NCBI GenBank assembly: GCA_964247055.1
Contig: OZ176054.1
Location: 8,990,001-9,054,000 of the forward strand
Direction of reading: 5' to 3'
DNA from: Paragordius varius
Lineage: Eukaryota; Nematomorpha
Length of the DNA: 64,000 nucleotides
Shown: positions 54,501 through 64,000 of the stretch, piece after piece
Layout: every line of letters starts with the position of its first letter
Numbering within the stretch: the stretch's first letter is position 1
Notes under the pieces: model-generated
The model's database searches: none
The model's input: only the letters and a program-made list of their open reading frames with translations
What the model was told of the DNA's origin: nothing
Translations under genes and position numbers: made by a program

Positions 54501-57500
54501 TAAAAACGAATGTCTGTCAATTCTACATATACATGACTGTAATAACCCATTGAGTTAAATTGCAGAGTAAAAAATGGAGATGTATATTGTTAACATTGAT
54601 ACTTTACAATTTAAATATTTAAATAGGAAAAAGTAAGGTTTTATGTTATTAGGTTTTTTCGTTTTGTCTGAATATATCAATTTTTATAACAATATAGTCT
54701 AATGGTTTTTTAAATGGTAATAGAACAGGTAAAATATAGCACAATTATTAATAGAAAAACAAAAAATATTACAACCCTATATATATTTTACAATGCTTTT
54801 GTTTCCATTACTAACCACTCTTAACTGTTTTATTAGAAATTTAAACTTTTACCTTTGCATTTGGAGACAAAACTTCTGTTAAGATTGGTTTCACCAATGA
54901 CAATACAACCTGAAACGCTAAATATATTAAACTATCCCAATTCAATCGTAAGATCCATTCGCATTTTTATTTTAATTGCTTATTACTACTTTAACAAAAT
55001 AATATTTAAAAATTAAAATTCATTACTATTTCTATAGAGTTATTTGAAAATATTTGGAGGTTCCGGACAATTTCACATTTCACAATCCGAAGAGAGTAAC
55101 CCAATAAGTATGATTTTTTCAATAAAAACTCATTCAAAGTGACATTTATTTATGTCCTTTTATTTAGCTAAGTACATCAAAGTTATATTGGTTATAATTT
55201 CCCTATTGTATAGATGTTTGGATATCGATAATTTAACAATTATTACAAAACAGAGGCCCCTTTTATTATTATTTTTTGGATATTACCGTTTTCTGCATAT
55301 GATTTTATTTGGCTTGAACATCTGAACATTACTAATAAAATCTGTTTGCGTTTCGATTTCGCATTAATTTGCAAATTACTTAGTCCCTTTTTGTGTTTTA
55401 TTCTAGGGAATTCTAATTTTTATCTAATATATACATTTTTAGTAAAGTTTGAATCAATAAACGTGAAACACTTGAATGATGGCGATATAGCGTACAATGA
55501 CAATTTCGATCACATAAAAGAAAAAGGCTCGAAATTTCAGAAAAGTATGAAAGAACCTAGACTTATTTCCATAATACCATTAAAGGAGGGACAAATTTCC
55601 CTTAATATACATGATGTATGTTTTGATCCAAATATGCAAAATGTTAAATCTATATCAATTACCATATCTAACATTGCAGAAATGAGGATTCATATGGCAA
55701 GCAAAGTTTAAATTATTCATTTTAATATACATATGGTTATGTATTTTATTTTTGGTACTAAAATTTTTAGCGGCGCATTAGACTTACTTCAATAATTTAA
55801 TTTTAAATTTGGGATATCACTTATTTATATTCAAATTTTTACATAAATAAGTTATAATCATTCTGAAGAATAATTTATATGTTAAAATCTTGACGTTACG
55901 ATGTATATTGCAATTTTTTTTCCTATTAACACTCACTATTTTATTGTATGGATTTTAGATTGAAGTTGGCAAATCTAATATCGTAAGTGTAAGTTTTTAT
56001 GACAAAAATCAAAGAGAATTCGATAGACAAGCCTTGCCTGCTAATTTAAAGCTCGATTTTCAAGTCAAAGATTTCAATATTTTAGACATGAAGTATTTAT
56101 TAAAATTATATATTATTTATCATTTTGTACGAAAAACGTATTTTTGAAAACAAATTAATTAATAATGAACAGGTTAGTTGAAAAACCACACGAATTACCC
56201 GTAGCGAAACCTATTTTTGTCCAATATAAAATTAAGGGAAAAACTGTGGGTCACACCACAGTTACTTTTACATTATATGATACGACCACCAATGAAAATA
56301 TAAGACAGAGCATAGAATTTGTCCAAGTTTTTGAGCGATTTAGTCTTGAACCAAAAGAAATTACATTGATTCCTGATTCAATATTTCAGGTATGACTTAT
56401 TTTGACAATATCGTTTTAAGGAGAAATGTAATTTTTACAAAAAAATATTGTATTTTTGTCAGGCACAAACAAACATATAATATATTTTCATATTGATACT
56501 TTTTTTTAAATTTTTACGACTTGCGAAATTTATAAAATAATTGATATATTGTATAAATCATCATTTATTAACTTATTTTTAAATTTCTTGGTCCTAAAAC
56601 AGTTAGTTTATTTTTATGAATGTCTTTTTAGTTAAAACCCATTCTCCCCATCGAAACTTTTGACACTAAATTGACCTTCCACATTGAATCTCATGGATTT
56701 GATCTTATGCAACACAATACTCAAGAAAATAAGTTTATGCGAGTCTCTGACATAGGTAAATAATAAAAAAATTTTGGTATATGATTTCAATTTGTAAATG
56801 ATTCAAACATTATATTTTCATAAAATCAAATCTATAGGAATGATTACGACATTAAGTGAAGGCACTAGTAATATCACTTCAATATTAACGGGATATAGCG
56901 AAAAATATGCGCAAAACGATTTGAATCAAAAAATTGAATGCAAAGTAACTTATTATCGCTTTAAATACAAAGATATTGGTTGTTTTTCGCATTGGTGCGA
57001 CAATTAATACCATTTTTATTTTATTTGTCGCATCGTTAAAATTTAGAGCAAAAATTTATTGCTTTCAAGTTCATTTAAATAGTCAAGCTTTATTCATTAT
57101 TTTTCAAAAAAATAGCGATGAATTAATTAATTTAATAACTATTTAATGAAAATTGTTATGAATGCGTTTCAATGCCGAAACATTGAAGCGTAACTATTTT
57201 ATAAGTTTTAACATGACTTTTAACCAGTGTTCAGGAACCGACCTGGTCCCGGTTCCACTTTTTTTGAACCGGTTCCATTGGGATGGAACCGACACGGTCC
57301 CGGTTCCACTTCTCCGGGCCCCGGTGCCGATTCCAAAATTTTAGGAACCAACCCGGTTTTGTTTCCAACCGTTCAAGAACTAACCCGGTTCCGGTTCCAC
57401 CCCCTTAATTACTGGTTCCCATATGATTTTTATTATAAAAATTTTATTTTATTATTAAAATTTAATTGTACCACTACACATTACAACATAATTTAAACCT

Positions 57501-57592
57501 AAAATTAAGCGGCTAATATCTCTGAATTACGGACGATTCGGCTCTTCTAAAAACTAAGTCATAACTCAAGTTCATTTATAATACATATGTTC

Positions 57593-57637
<45 letters not shown>

Positions 57638-58266
57638 TCTCCGTTGAAAGGAATTTTTCACCCTTAATTTTCTATTTTCAGACTTGAAAAGCAGTTTGAC
57701 CAGCGAATCGCTTGGTGCAATAATCTTTTAGTTAAAAAAGTTTTTTAGATGCCATATATTTTTAACTCTCATTTTATACCTTTGTACTTATCCATTTTCC
57801 TGTTATAATTTTATAATTTGTTTCATTTATTATGCTAGACTATATTTCTTTCACTATACATTTGGTAATTTATAATAAATTGTTTGATTTAATTTTGGTT
57901 GTATTATTATAATAATTTTGTAAATCATTTAATTAAAAGTCAGGAACCGAAAAGGAAACCGGTTCTAAATGTAAAATACCGGTTCCGGAACCGCTAAATT
58001 TTTAAGGAATCAAGGCGGTTCCGGTTCTATTTTTTTTGAACCGGTTCCAACTGCCTTTAACTATTTGAATAAGAATAAAAAATATATTTTAATGGTTGCA
58101 TGCTATTTAATCTAGTTTAATTTGTTATTAACCATATTTTTAGATTTAAATAATGCTTAAATATACATATTTAAAAATGTAAATAGGCTACATCCACAGT
58201 TAATGTTGTCAATTTATCCGGCATTCGTATAAAATCACCCATATTGAAATTGGGTGTTGGAAATAT

Positions 58267-58323
<57 letters not shown>

Positions 58324-61300
58324 CAAATTTATTCATTAACAATGTTATTCATAATATGTATTATTTGAATAAGTTGTTAACAAAATTAAAATTATATATA
58401 TTATTTTATTCATACTAGTTTGATTAATGTTTATTTTTACGCGATTATTAACTTTATATTAGATGCCCGTCTATCTTTATGGTATCGATGAAAGCGGAAA
58501 AATTATGGAATCATTATTTACGATTGCTAGCAAAATGGATCCACCCTTTACCATCAAATGGAATGTTTTGGACCAAAATAACTGCGTAATCACAAACAAT
58601 GATATTCTTTCCAAAAGTAAAAATTTCATTTATGCTAAATTTTGTTGAAAAATATTATGTTTTATTTTATATAATAATTGGAATATACGGTTTATTTATT
58701 TTTTTTTGTAAATTTTTGGAATGGGCCTGTCAGGTATTTTATATTAAAAAATCACTGTATGATAAATTTTGAAAAGTCCTTGGTAATCTTTTACTTTTAT
58801 TATATAAATGCAAATTTTTGAATTACATGGAAGTTAACATTTCGATTGACTGATACAATAAAGGAAAAATGTAAACCAGTGTTTGATTTTGTTTGGAATA
58901 ATTGATAGTAATAATTTTTGCTTTATAATTATATATTTTCTCAGATAATTTCATTGTAAATGTTTTGGGTGTGCGATCGGGTCCATGTCATATAACGGCA
59001 AAATTGTCGCTTTTGCAGGAAAAGAAAATATTTGGGAATAGTTTGACATCTTCGATACAAACTCTTAAATTTATTGGGAACACTCTGAAATCTAATATAT
59101 TACACGCCAACAAACACTTCAATTATGAAACTTCCTTTACCATCGAAGTAAATTATAAAAAAAATATTTTTACTCATACTACTGTTAAAAATAAAATTAT
59201 TATATAATAATCAATATTCTATTACATTTATTATCGTAATATATCTAAGTTTAAAGACAATCTACTTTACTAATAATATGTTTATGTCGATTTATAGTAT
59301 AATCGCTATGCACTGATTAATTTGACTAAAATGCAATTGAATCAGATATTAAATGAATAAACGGTTAAGCGTTAGAAAACTATAATTTAAAATCAGAAGA
59401 ATCAAATTATATATATATATATATATTGTTTGTGCCAAGTTATATGTATACTAGGTTATGGAATATTTAAAATTACATACCGCTAATCAAGATCCTATCT
59501 ATCCAAATAATCCAACAATAACCAAAAGCGCAAGCAAAGAAATTCTTTTGAACCCTGGAGCCGAAATATTCCTTAAAATCCTTCGTTATATATTTAACAA
59601 TTAATATAATAATAATAATAATAATAATTTTGCTTATTAGTTTTTTTTTTAATTTTAAGTAAAGTATATTTGTTTGATACTAATATCCCCTTTATTTAAA
59701 AGTTAAAAATTATTTTTTCATAATAATAGCTGAATACAATAATCCTGTAAGGTTAATGTACCTTGATTTGATGAATAACACGAAATATGAATTATTAAAC
59801 CATATTGTCACCAATTCTCTATCAAAGAAACTCAATCAAAACAAAAATAAATATGATGATGCCCTTAGTGTAATTAGTTCAACAAATGCCTTATTATTTG
59901 ATCCTTTAACCAACTTCGTTAAGGTTAATGAAATGATATTTGAATCAGAAAATATGGATTTGGATAGACAAAATACACTAAAGAAGGATATTTTAGTAAC
60001 TGCGTTTAGTGGTGGAGATGCATCGGCATTACTAACAAATGATTTATCATATCCAACAACAATTATTAATAGGGTTGACCAAATATCCCATCTTCTCCTT
60101 AGGGTAACAACGAGTTATTTTTAGGAAATGTGTGTGTAGTTTTTATACTTAAATTACACATACATTTTTATATTATGACAGGTTCGTAACATTGTATACC
60201 TAAGTAGTACATTGATTTTGGATGATTTCATAAGGAACCATTATGAGGAGCAAGGCATATTCCCAGTCGGTTCAACGATAAAAATACGCATTAATTGTCA
60301 TGATGAATATGGCGATTTATTTGATGCTACCCAAATAGCAATTAAATATAGGCCAAATAGGTAAAAATTATTTTTTATCAAGCTTCGAACGCATTTATGA
60401 CCGTCACTCCACGAACGATTATAAATAACCATTCATAACTTTTGTGCATAGGTTATATCAAGTGACACAAAATAAATATACATTATTTAATCTGCTACTA
60501 TTATGCAAATGATCGAATTTATTTTTATCAACTTTTATGTATATATTATTTTTATAAGTTTTGAAACTGATTATTGGTCATTTAATTATTAACCATTTTC
60601 AATATACTGGTTATGGCGGTTAGTCCAGTTATTTTTAAGTAAAAAAATTCAACTCACTTAATAGTATTTCATTATTCTTGATTTCTGTATTTTATATAGA
60701 TTTGATGTCGCAACTATTGAAATGCATTATACCATGTCACCGTTTCTTACACTAAAATTTAATCATCCTGGCCAAATAATAATACATGTTTCCGGCAACA
60801 AAGGACTGGATCATTATATTATACTTGAATGTAAAGATACCATTTCCACATCACCTTTAATACATTTAATTGAATCTGAGCATCCAACATCTAAATTATC
60901 AACTTACTCTCCAATTTCATGTACAAATTCTGCAGTCAAACTTGGGAATTTTGTATGTTTCTCAAACTTGGTATTAGGTAAAAATATTGATCATGTTATT
61001 ATAGTTAAATAATACAAAATATTATAGTATTATTAAATATTTGTTATATCATAGATGATAAAAAATATAAACATGTATGGAAAAGTGGAAGTGGACATAT
61101 CGTTTTGGAATCTATTTCGGGAATCGGCTTTGTTAATAGTTTGGGTGCCAAAGACAATGTAATATTGACTGTAAATATGAATCAATCAACACAAACGGAA
61201 GTAATGATAAATAATTATATAAAAGGTTGATATTTTACCATTCGAGTCCTTGACTTTTATTCCCAAATATGAGGAATATAAAATTCCAAGACAAAAAATA

Positions 61301-63051
61301 TTGGAAGCTAGTAACAAAATTATTGATGGAGGACCCTTATTTATTTCTGATGCTACTTTGGATTCAACATTTAAGTATTTTACACTACTTATATATATTA
61401 GCTTTCCATTTGTAACTTCTAATTTTGAAACAAAAATCGAAAAATATGAAAATTCTACTTGCTTATCGCAAAATGAATCGACCTTAATCGTTCAATTTAT
61501 CAAGAAGCAATTAAATAACTTTTATGATTGTGATATTACTTGGGAAATATCCACTGATTTAGCTCACCACCCCTTTCCAATAAACATACGAACCTTGTTT
61601 AAAGCATCAATCGATTTTAATTATAATACTGGTTTATAAGCATTTTATGTTTAGGGATATATTTTTGCGCTGTAAAATCAATAAATGAAAACCCAGTTGT
61701 GACGGTAAATCAAATTCTTGAAAATATTCGTAATAAAGTCATATCGTACATTCCCAACATTGATATAATTTTGAAGACAAAACATCATTTTAATGGGATA
61801 CAATATCATACGAAACAAACGTTATCCTATTATCCTCCTTTTATACTCTCCAATAATATTCTCCATGTATCCGCTTTAAAACTTCAAGATCATATAACAG
61901 TGACTACACCATCAAAATTAATCCTTTTTTCGATGCAGGTGATGATTTTGTTTTAGATGTTTTTACTTTTTAGAGATGATACTTATTAATAACACAATTT
62001 ATTCAATTTTAGACGATGTTAGATACAGAGGATGTTGAAAAAAATCCATTTACCATAAGCCAATTATCAGTAGCCGATTCTGTAGAAAGTGACCAAATTC
62101 ATTCCATCAAAGTAAATGTGCGTCTCAATATAAAATCAATCGAAAGGTTACAAAGTTTCCCAAAATACCGCATTATTATATTCAGTCCTTTAAACGAACA
62201 AATTGAATATTTAACGGTGTACGTTGATTGGAATAGCCTCTATTCAAGTAATTTATATGTTTTATATTAACCAAGGATTATAACCGGGATAGCTTTTTAT
62301 AGCCGTTTACAGAACCGAAACAAAGGTTCCTAACACTTAAAAAATAATATTTCTAATCTCAACTTATTTCAGTTTTTATTATAATTTCTTTGCGATTATA
62401 ATAATTAAATTTTCCAAAAATCAGCCATAAATTACAGTTTATATGGCATTCAATTTTAACAATTAACGGCGATTTTAGAACTTTTTTAGTTAAAAAGTGA
62501 TTAAACCGGATTGCGAAATCATATCCGAAATTTTTTTATAAAAAACCTTTTTTGATTATTAACTATAGACTTTTAAATAATGCTTCATGAAATATACGGT
62601 TCTTTAGATGTTAACCACCCAAGCGAAGAAAATGAATTTAATATATTTGATGTATCAACGAATCTCAGCAACTTTTTCAAGTACTTAATTGATTCCTATT
62701 ACATGTGGTTGAAATGGTTCAGTATTTTCCTATTTTCCATTATATTGGCCTTCATAGGTTAATTTTGCCAATTATTTTTATATAATAGCATGGCATATTT
62801 TATTCGTAGACAATGGTATAATGGCCATATTTTATCCCAGAGATATGCAAAAACCCAAAATAATATATAGTATTCATTATATCGTAATGTTAGATAAATC
62901 ACCAAACCAAAAAATGTATCTTAATAGATCCATTAATGATACTTACAGATTTAATAATAGTTCTCAACCAACACCATTTGATCCAAAATCCACAAGGTTA
63001 TGGAGTTTAGGTATATATTTGGTACAATTTAATTTGATTGTAGGTAATTGA
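44593..63051 (+). CDS. NUP210: Nuclear pore membrane glycoprotein gp210
   Basis: This is a single-pass pore-membrane nucleoporin with a large lumenal part that rings the nuclear pore. At least 36 exons are readable. Confident ones include 44593-44851, 44874-45099, 45724-45874, 47268-47506, 48501-48627, 49340-49504 and 50611-50890. Landmarks against human are a signal peptide (MFWIILCALFLGF), TPKLNTPRLLVPYNLGSTVE, DDLFSTLAGIPIIWNL, GDKILVSAHKTGTVRITAKL, LDRIYSVVINVFDEASNAIY, YDHLGRQFYNFSSINLKWS, FERFSLEPKEITLIPDS, NLSGIRIKSPILKLGVGN and VGSTIKIRINCHDEYGDLFD. A transmembrane segment (WFSIFLFSIILAFIG) near 62700-62758 precedes a short cytosolic tail (YPRDMQKP...RLWSLG). One exon between 45875 and 46854 and the start of the membrane-span exon near 62580 are unresolved. 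Introns of 22, 23, 25, 27 and 28 nt occur beside ones over 1 kb that hold MITEs. Confidence 0.93.
44852..44873 (+). other. 22-nt spliceosomal intron in NUP210
   Basis: GTATAATC start and TTTTTTAG end. Retention gives a TAA. Removal joins NFALIEAVDH to IYKLNCDVIMDDIDRIEI, the order seen in the family. Confidence 0.88.
47697..48061. mobile_element. Non-autonomous hAT element, 349 bp, inverted relative to the 41456 copy
   Basis: The element is 47705-48053, with flanks GTTTAAGA and GTTTAAAG (6 of 8). Its left part (CGCAGCCCACATGC, TACAGCCCGCGAAA) matches the inverted right end of the 41456 element. Its right part, inverted (CAAGGATGTCTTCAA, CGGCGGCCCACAA), matches that element's left end. It lies in a NUP210 intron. 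The ends are more diverged than in the other copies. Confidence 0.72.
48211..48292. repeat. 46-bp tandem duplication covering a 3' splice site
   Basis: The block ATTACGTTCT, TTTACAG, ACATCCTAATTGA occurs twice with a 46-bp offset, first at 48211-48243 and again at 48257-48289. The second copy is the acceptor of the NUP210 exon starting DILIEPRNIAIMELD. The first copy is an equally good acceptor but runs into TAA five codons later. Confidence 0.85.
50019..50056. repeat. AT dinucleotide microsatellite
   Basis: About 19 AT units, ending 20 bp before the MITE at 50076-50385. Confidence 0.95.
50076..50385. mobile_element. MITE, TACCATTTAC family, copy 1 (310 bp)
   Basis: Ends TACCATTTACAATTCAAATT and, inverted, TACCATTTACAGTTTACATT, with CACCCT blocks repeated at each end (GAGTGAATTTGAATTG, AGGGTGAAT). 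The AT-rich interior has no frame. A second copy lies at 51550-51779. The superfamily is uncertain. A TA start and a position next to (TA)n would fit a TA target, but the duplication cannot be told from the microsatellite. Within a NUP210 intron. Confidence 0.78.
51495..51547. repeat. AT dinucleotide microsatellite
   Basis: About 26 AT units, directly abutting the MITE at 51550-51779. Confidence 0.95.
51550..51779. mobile_element. MITE, TACCATTTAC family, copy 2 (230 bp, internal part inverted relative to copy 1)
   Basis: Ends TACCATTTACAATTAAAATT and, inverted, TACCATTTACAGTTCAAATT. Interior blocks such as ATACCGAAAAATAATAA and TTAATAATGAGTTATATTAG match the reverse complement of copy 1. 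The two insertions therefore face opposite ways in the same gene. Confidence 0.75.
52231..52258 (+). other. 28-nt intron in NUP210
   Basis: GTTTACTAAA start and AATAG end, containing an in-frame TAA. Removal joins KNIYY-F to IFCEQPKEIKLIPF. Confidence 0.72.
57217..58061. mobile_element. Second hAT family, GGTTCCGGTTCC-rich, 829 bp, non-autonomous
   Basis: The element is 57225-58053, flanked by CTTTTAAC and CCTTTAAC (7 of 8). Its ends are CAGTGTTCAGGAACCG and, inverted, CAGTTGGAACCGGTTC. Both subterminal regions are filled with short repeats of GGAACCGG and GGTTCCGG type, in inverse orientation at the two ends. The interior is AT-rich with an (AT)n at about 57594-57635. No transposase frame. 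It lies in a NUP210 intron and is clearly distinct in sequence from the CAGGGGTG family. Confidence 0.82.
57594..57635. repeat. AT dinucleotide microsatellite inside the GGTTCC hAT element
   Basis: About 21 AT units within the transposon interior. Confidence 0.95.
58268..58321. repeat. AT dinucleotide microsatellite
   Basis: About 26 TA units starting at the 5' splice site of a NUP210 intron, so the donor GTATATATA itself opens the repeat. Confidence 0.95.
61201..61225 (+). other. 25-nt intron in NUP210
   Basis: GTAATGATAA start and TATAAAAG end. It joins NQSTQTE to VDILPFESLTFIPKY. Retention reads into TGA. Confidence 0.82.
61375..61401 (+). other. 27-nt intron in NUP210, length divisible by three
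   Basis: GTATTTTAC start and ATATTAG end. It carries no stop in frame, so retention would only add nine hydrophobic residues between DSTF and FPFVTSN. Splicing is preferred because the signals equal those of neighbouring mini-introns. Confidence 0.6.
61632..61654 (+). other. 23-nt intron in NUP210
   Basis: GTTTATAAG start and ATGTTTAG end, containing an in-frame TAA. Removal yields NTGIYFCAVKSI, matching the family LGQYFCSITMHRL. Confidence 0.88.
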
Positions 63052-63160
63052 AAACACCGTTGTTGATTTGAAATCTCACAACGTTATGTTTTGTATATAA
63101 TAATAATAATTTATTATTAACTAGTAAAATAAATAATTTATCTATTATATAAATGCTTTT

Positions 63161-63884
63161 CTAATTATTTGGATAGTTAAATGGCCTCTGTACTTCGTGC
63201 CATATACATTTTTGCTGTTCTTGTTCAATAATATGCAAAAGGTCTTCACAAATGCTTGATAAATTCATGTTGGAAGGAATGTAAGCTATAAAATATTGAT
63301 TAATTTCGTAAATTTACTTTGAACTAGAGAATGGAGCAAAGGATTTGATGATTTGTTCAAAAAGTGTACAATTTGTTTACTATTTTTATATTCAATCATT
63401 GTTTCGGTGAAATTGTATTGACGGTTAATTATACTTGTATAATCCCTATTAATTAATTAAGTCAAGCAAACTTCCATTGCTTTGCATTCTTGAATTTAAT
63501 TAAGACACAGATTGGAAAAATATCTACTTCACACAATTTTTCTATTGCTTCCACACTAATGTCTAAAAGGGTGTGAGCTGTTTTCTAAACATATAATAAA
63601 TATCATAATGTGAATATTGTTGCAAATTTATGATTATCTTAAAAAGGAGTATACCTGATTTTTGAGAGTTTTGACATGATCCAGGGATATGTACTCAAAA
63701 AACGTTCCACATTTTTTATAATCAATATAGATATTATCTTGTAAGCCTTGAGCCATCATTTTTGGCGAGCATTTCATTAACTCTCCATCAAAATGTATAA
63801 ATTTATATGGCCACAATTCACATAATTGATCCATAATTTTTTTGTGTAATGGTCCACACAAAATGATGGGCCGTTGATAATAAA
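63161..63884 (-). CDS. DLG5: DLG5-like MAGUK, C-terminal guanylate-kinase-like domain (5' part outside window)
   Basis: MAGUK scaffolds organise cell junctions and polarity. Their GK-like domain binds partners and is catalytically inert. Minus-strand exons: about 63884-63655, 63584-63472, 63445-63318 and 63285-63161, with consistent phases. The segment YYQRPIILCGPLHKKIMD opens the domain. ELMKCSPKMMAQGLQDN and IYIDYKK match the DLG5-specific stretch (VMKASQQAIERGVKDCLFVDYKR). LLDISVEAIEKLC, FPICVLIKFKNAKQWK and LSSICEDLLHIIEQEQQKCIW complete it. Introns at 63446-63471 (26 nt) and 63286-63317 (32 nt) are tiny. The 5' border of the first listed exon is uncertain. Upstream PDZ and SH3 regions would lie outside the window. 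It is convergent with NUP210, with 109 bp between stops. Confidence 0.83.
63446..63471 (-). other. 26-nt intron in the DLG5-like gene
   Basis: On the minus strand, GTTTGCTTGA start and ATTAATAG end, with an in-frame TGA. Removal joins KNAKQWK to DYTSIINRQYNF in phase. A 32-nt intron follows at 63286-63317. Confidence 0.85.
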
Positions 63885-63929
63885 CTAAAGCAAACATGAT
63901 TGTTTAGTTCTCAAAAATTAAACAATATA

Positions 63930-64000
63930 CAGTGCATTCTTCCCCGATTGTGGGAAAAATACGTGGGTTATTATCCGCATCAGACCCTTTTTAAAAAATA
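63930..64000. mobile_element. CAGTG-family MITE, left end, cut by the window edge
   Basis: CAGTGCATTC preceded by TA, then GTGGGAAAAATACGTGGGTT and ATTATCCGCATCAGACCC, matching the element at 32991-33226. It lies just upstream of the DLG5-like GK exon, probably in an intron. Confidence 0.65.

Noticed and set aside
50019-58321. AT tracts as replication origins or promoters
   Set aside because: Simple dinucleotide repeats, common in this AT-rich sequence, with no further supporting motif.

Overview
This is a very AT-rich nuclear window from a bilaterian-type animal. It carries eight spliced host genes, all typical eukaryotic or metazoan families: PKA catalytic subunit, THOC5, a Wnt5-like ligand, SF3A2, eIF2B-beta, a DHX9-like helicase, the pore membrane nucleoporin NUP210, and a DLG5-like MAGUK. 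Everything was read by eye. Gene models were built by matching translated exons to remembered family sequences and checking GT-AG sites and phase. The Wnt, SF3A2, EIF2B2 and DHX9 models sum to whole numbers of codons.

The most striking host feature is intron size. Introns of 70 bases to several kilobases coexist in the same genes with extremely short GT-AG introns: four of exactly 22 nt, then 23, 25, 26, 27, 28, 29, 31 and 32 nt, and none below 22. As I recall, dicyemid mesozoans are reported to have introns averaging in the mid-20s of nucleotides, so a dicyemid or a similarly reduced parasite fits. That assignment is inference.

Layout. 1-2326: PKA 3' half (+), 5' end outside the window. 4303-6724: a decayed hAT transposon with target-site duplication. 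7287-11137: THOC5 (+), convergent with Wnt5-like at 11495-17007 (-). 17008-23500: AT-rich desert with no gene seen. 23500-25480: degenerate tandem array of about 158-bp units. 25679-28519 SF3A2 (-) and 28527-31391 EIF2B2 (+): divergent, with start codons 7 bp apart. 31669-44518: DHX9-like (-), 30 exons, 1819 codons before the stop, with most helicase motifs degenerate and a long new C-terminal tail. 44593-63051: NUP210 (+), divergent from DHX9 across 74 bp. 63161-63884: 3' part of a DLG5-like gene (-). Introns of the DHX9-like gene and NUP210 host several short non-autonomous DNA transposons (hAT, a TA-flanked CAGTG family, and a TACCATTTAC family).

Functional themes. THOC5, SF3A2, the DHX9-like protein and NUP210 act along the mRNA splicing and export route, and EIF2B2 acts in translation initiation. 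Their proximity is probably chance. Several genes have very short 3' UTRs, with AATAAA overlapping or lying just past the stop codon. The candidates for something new are the DHX9-like pseudohelicase with its prion-like tail and the 22-nt intron size floor.
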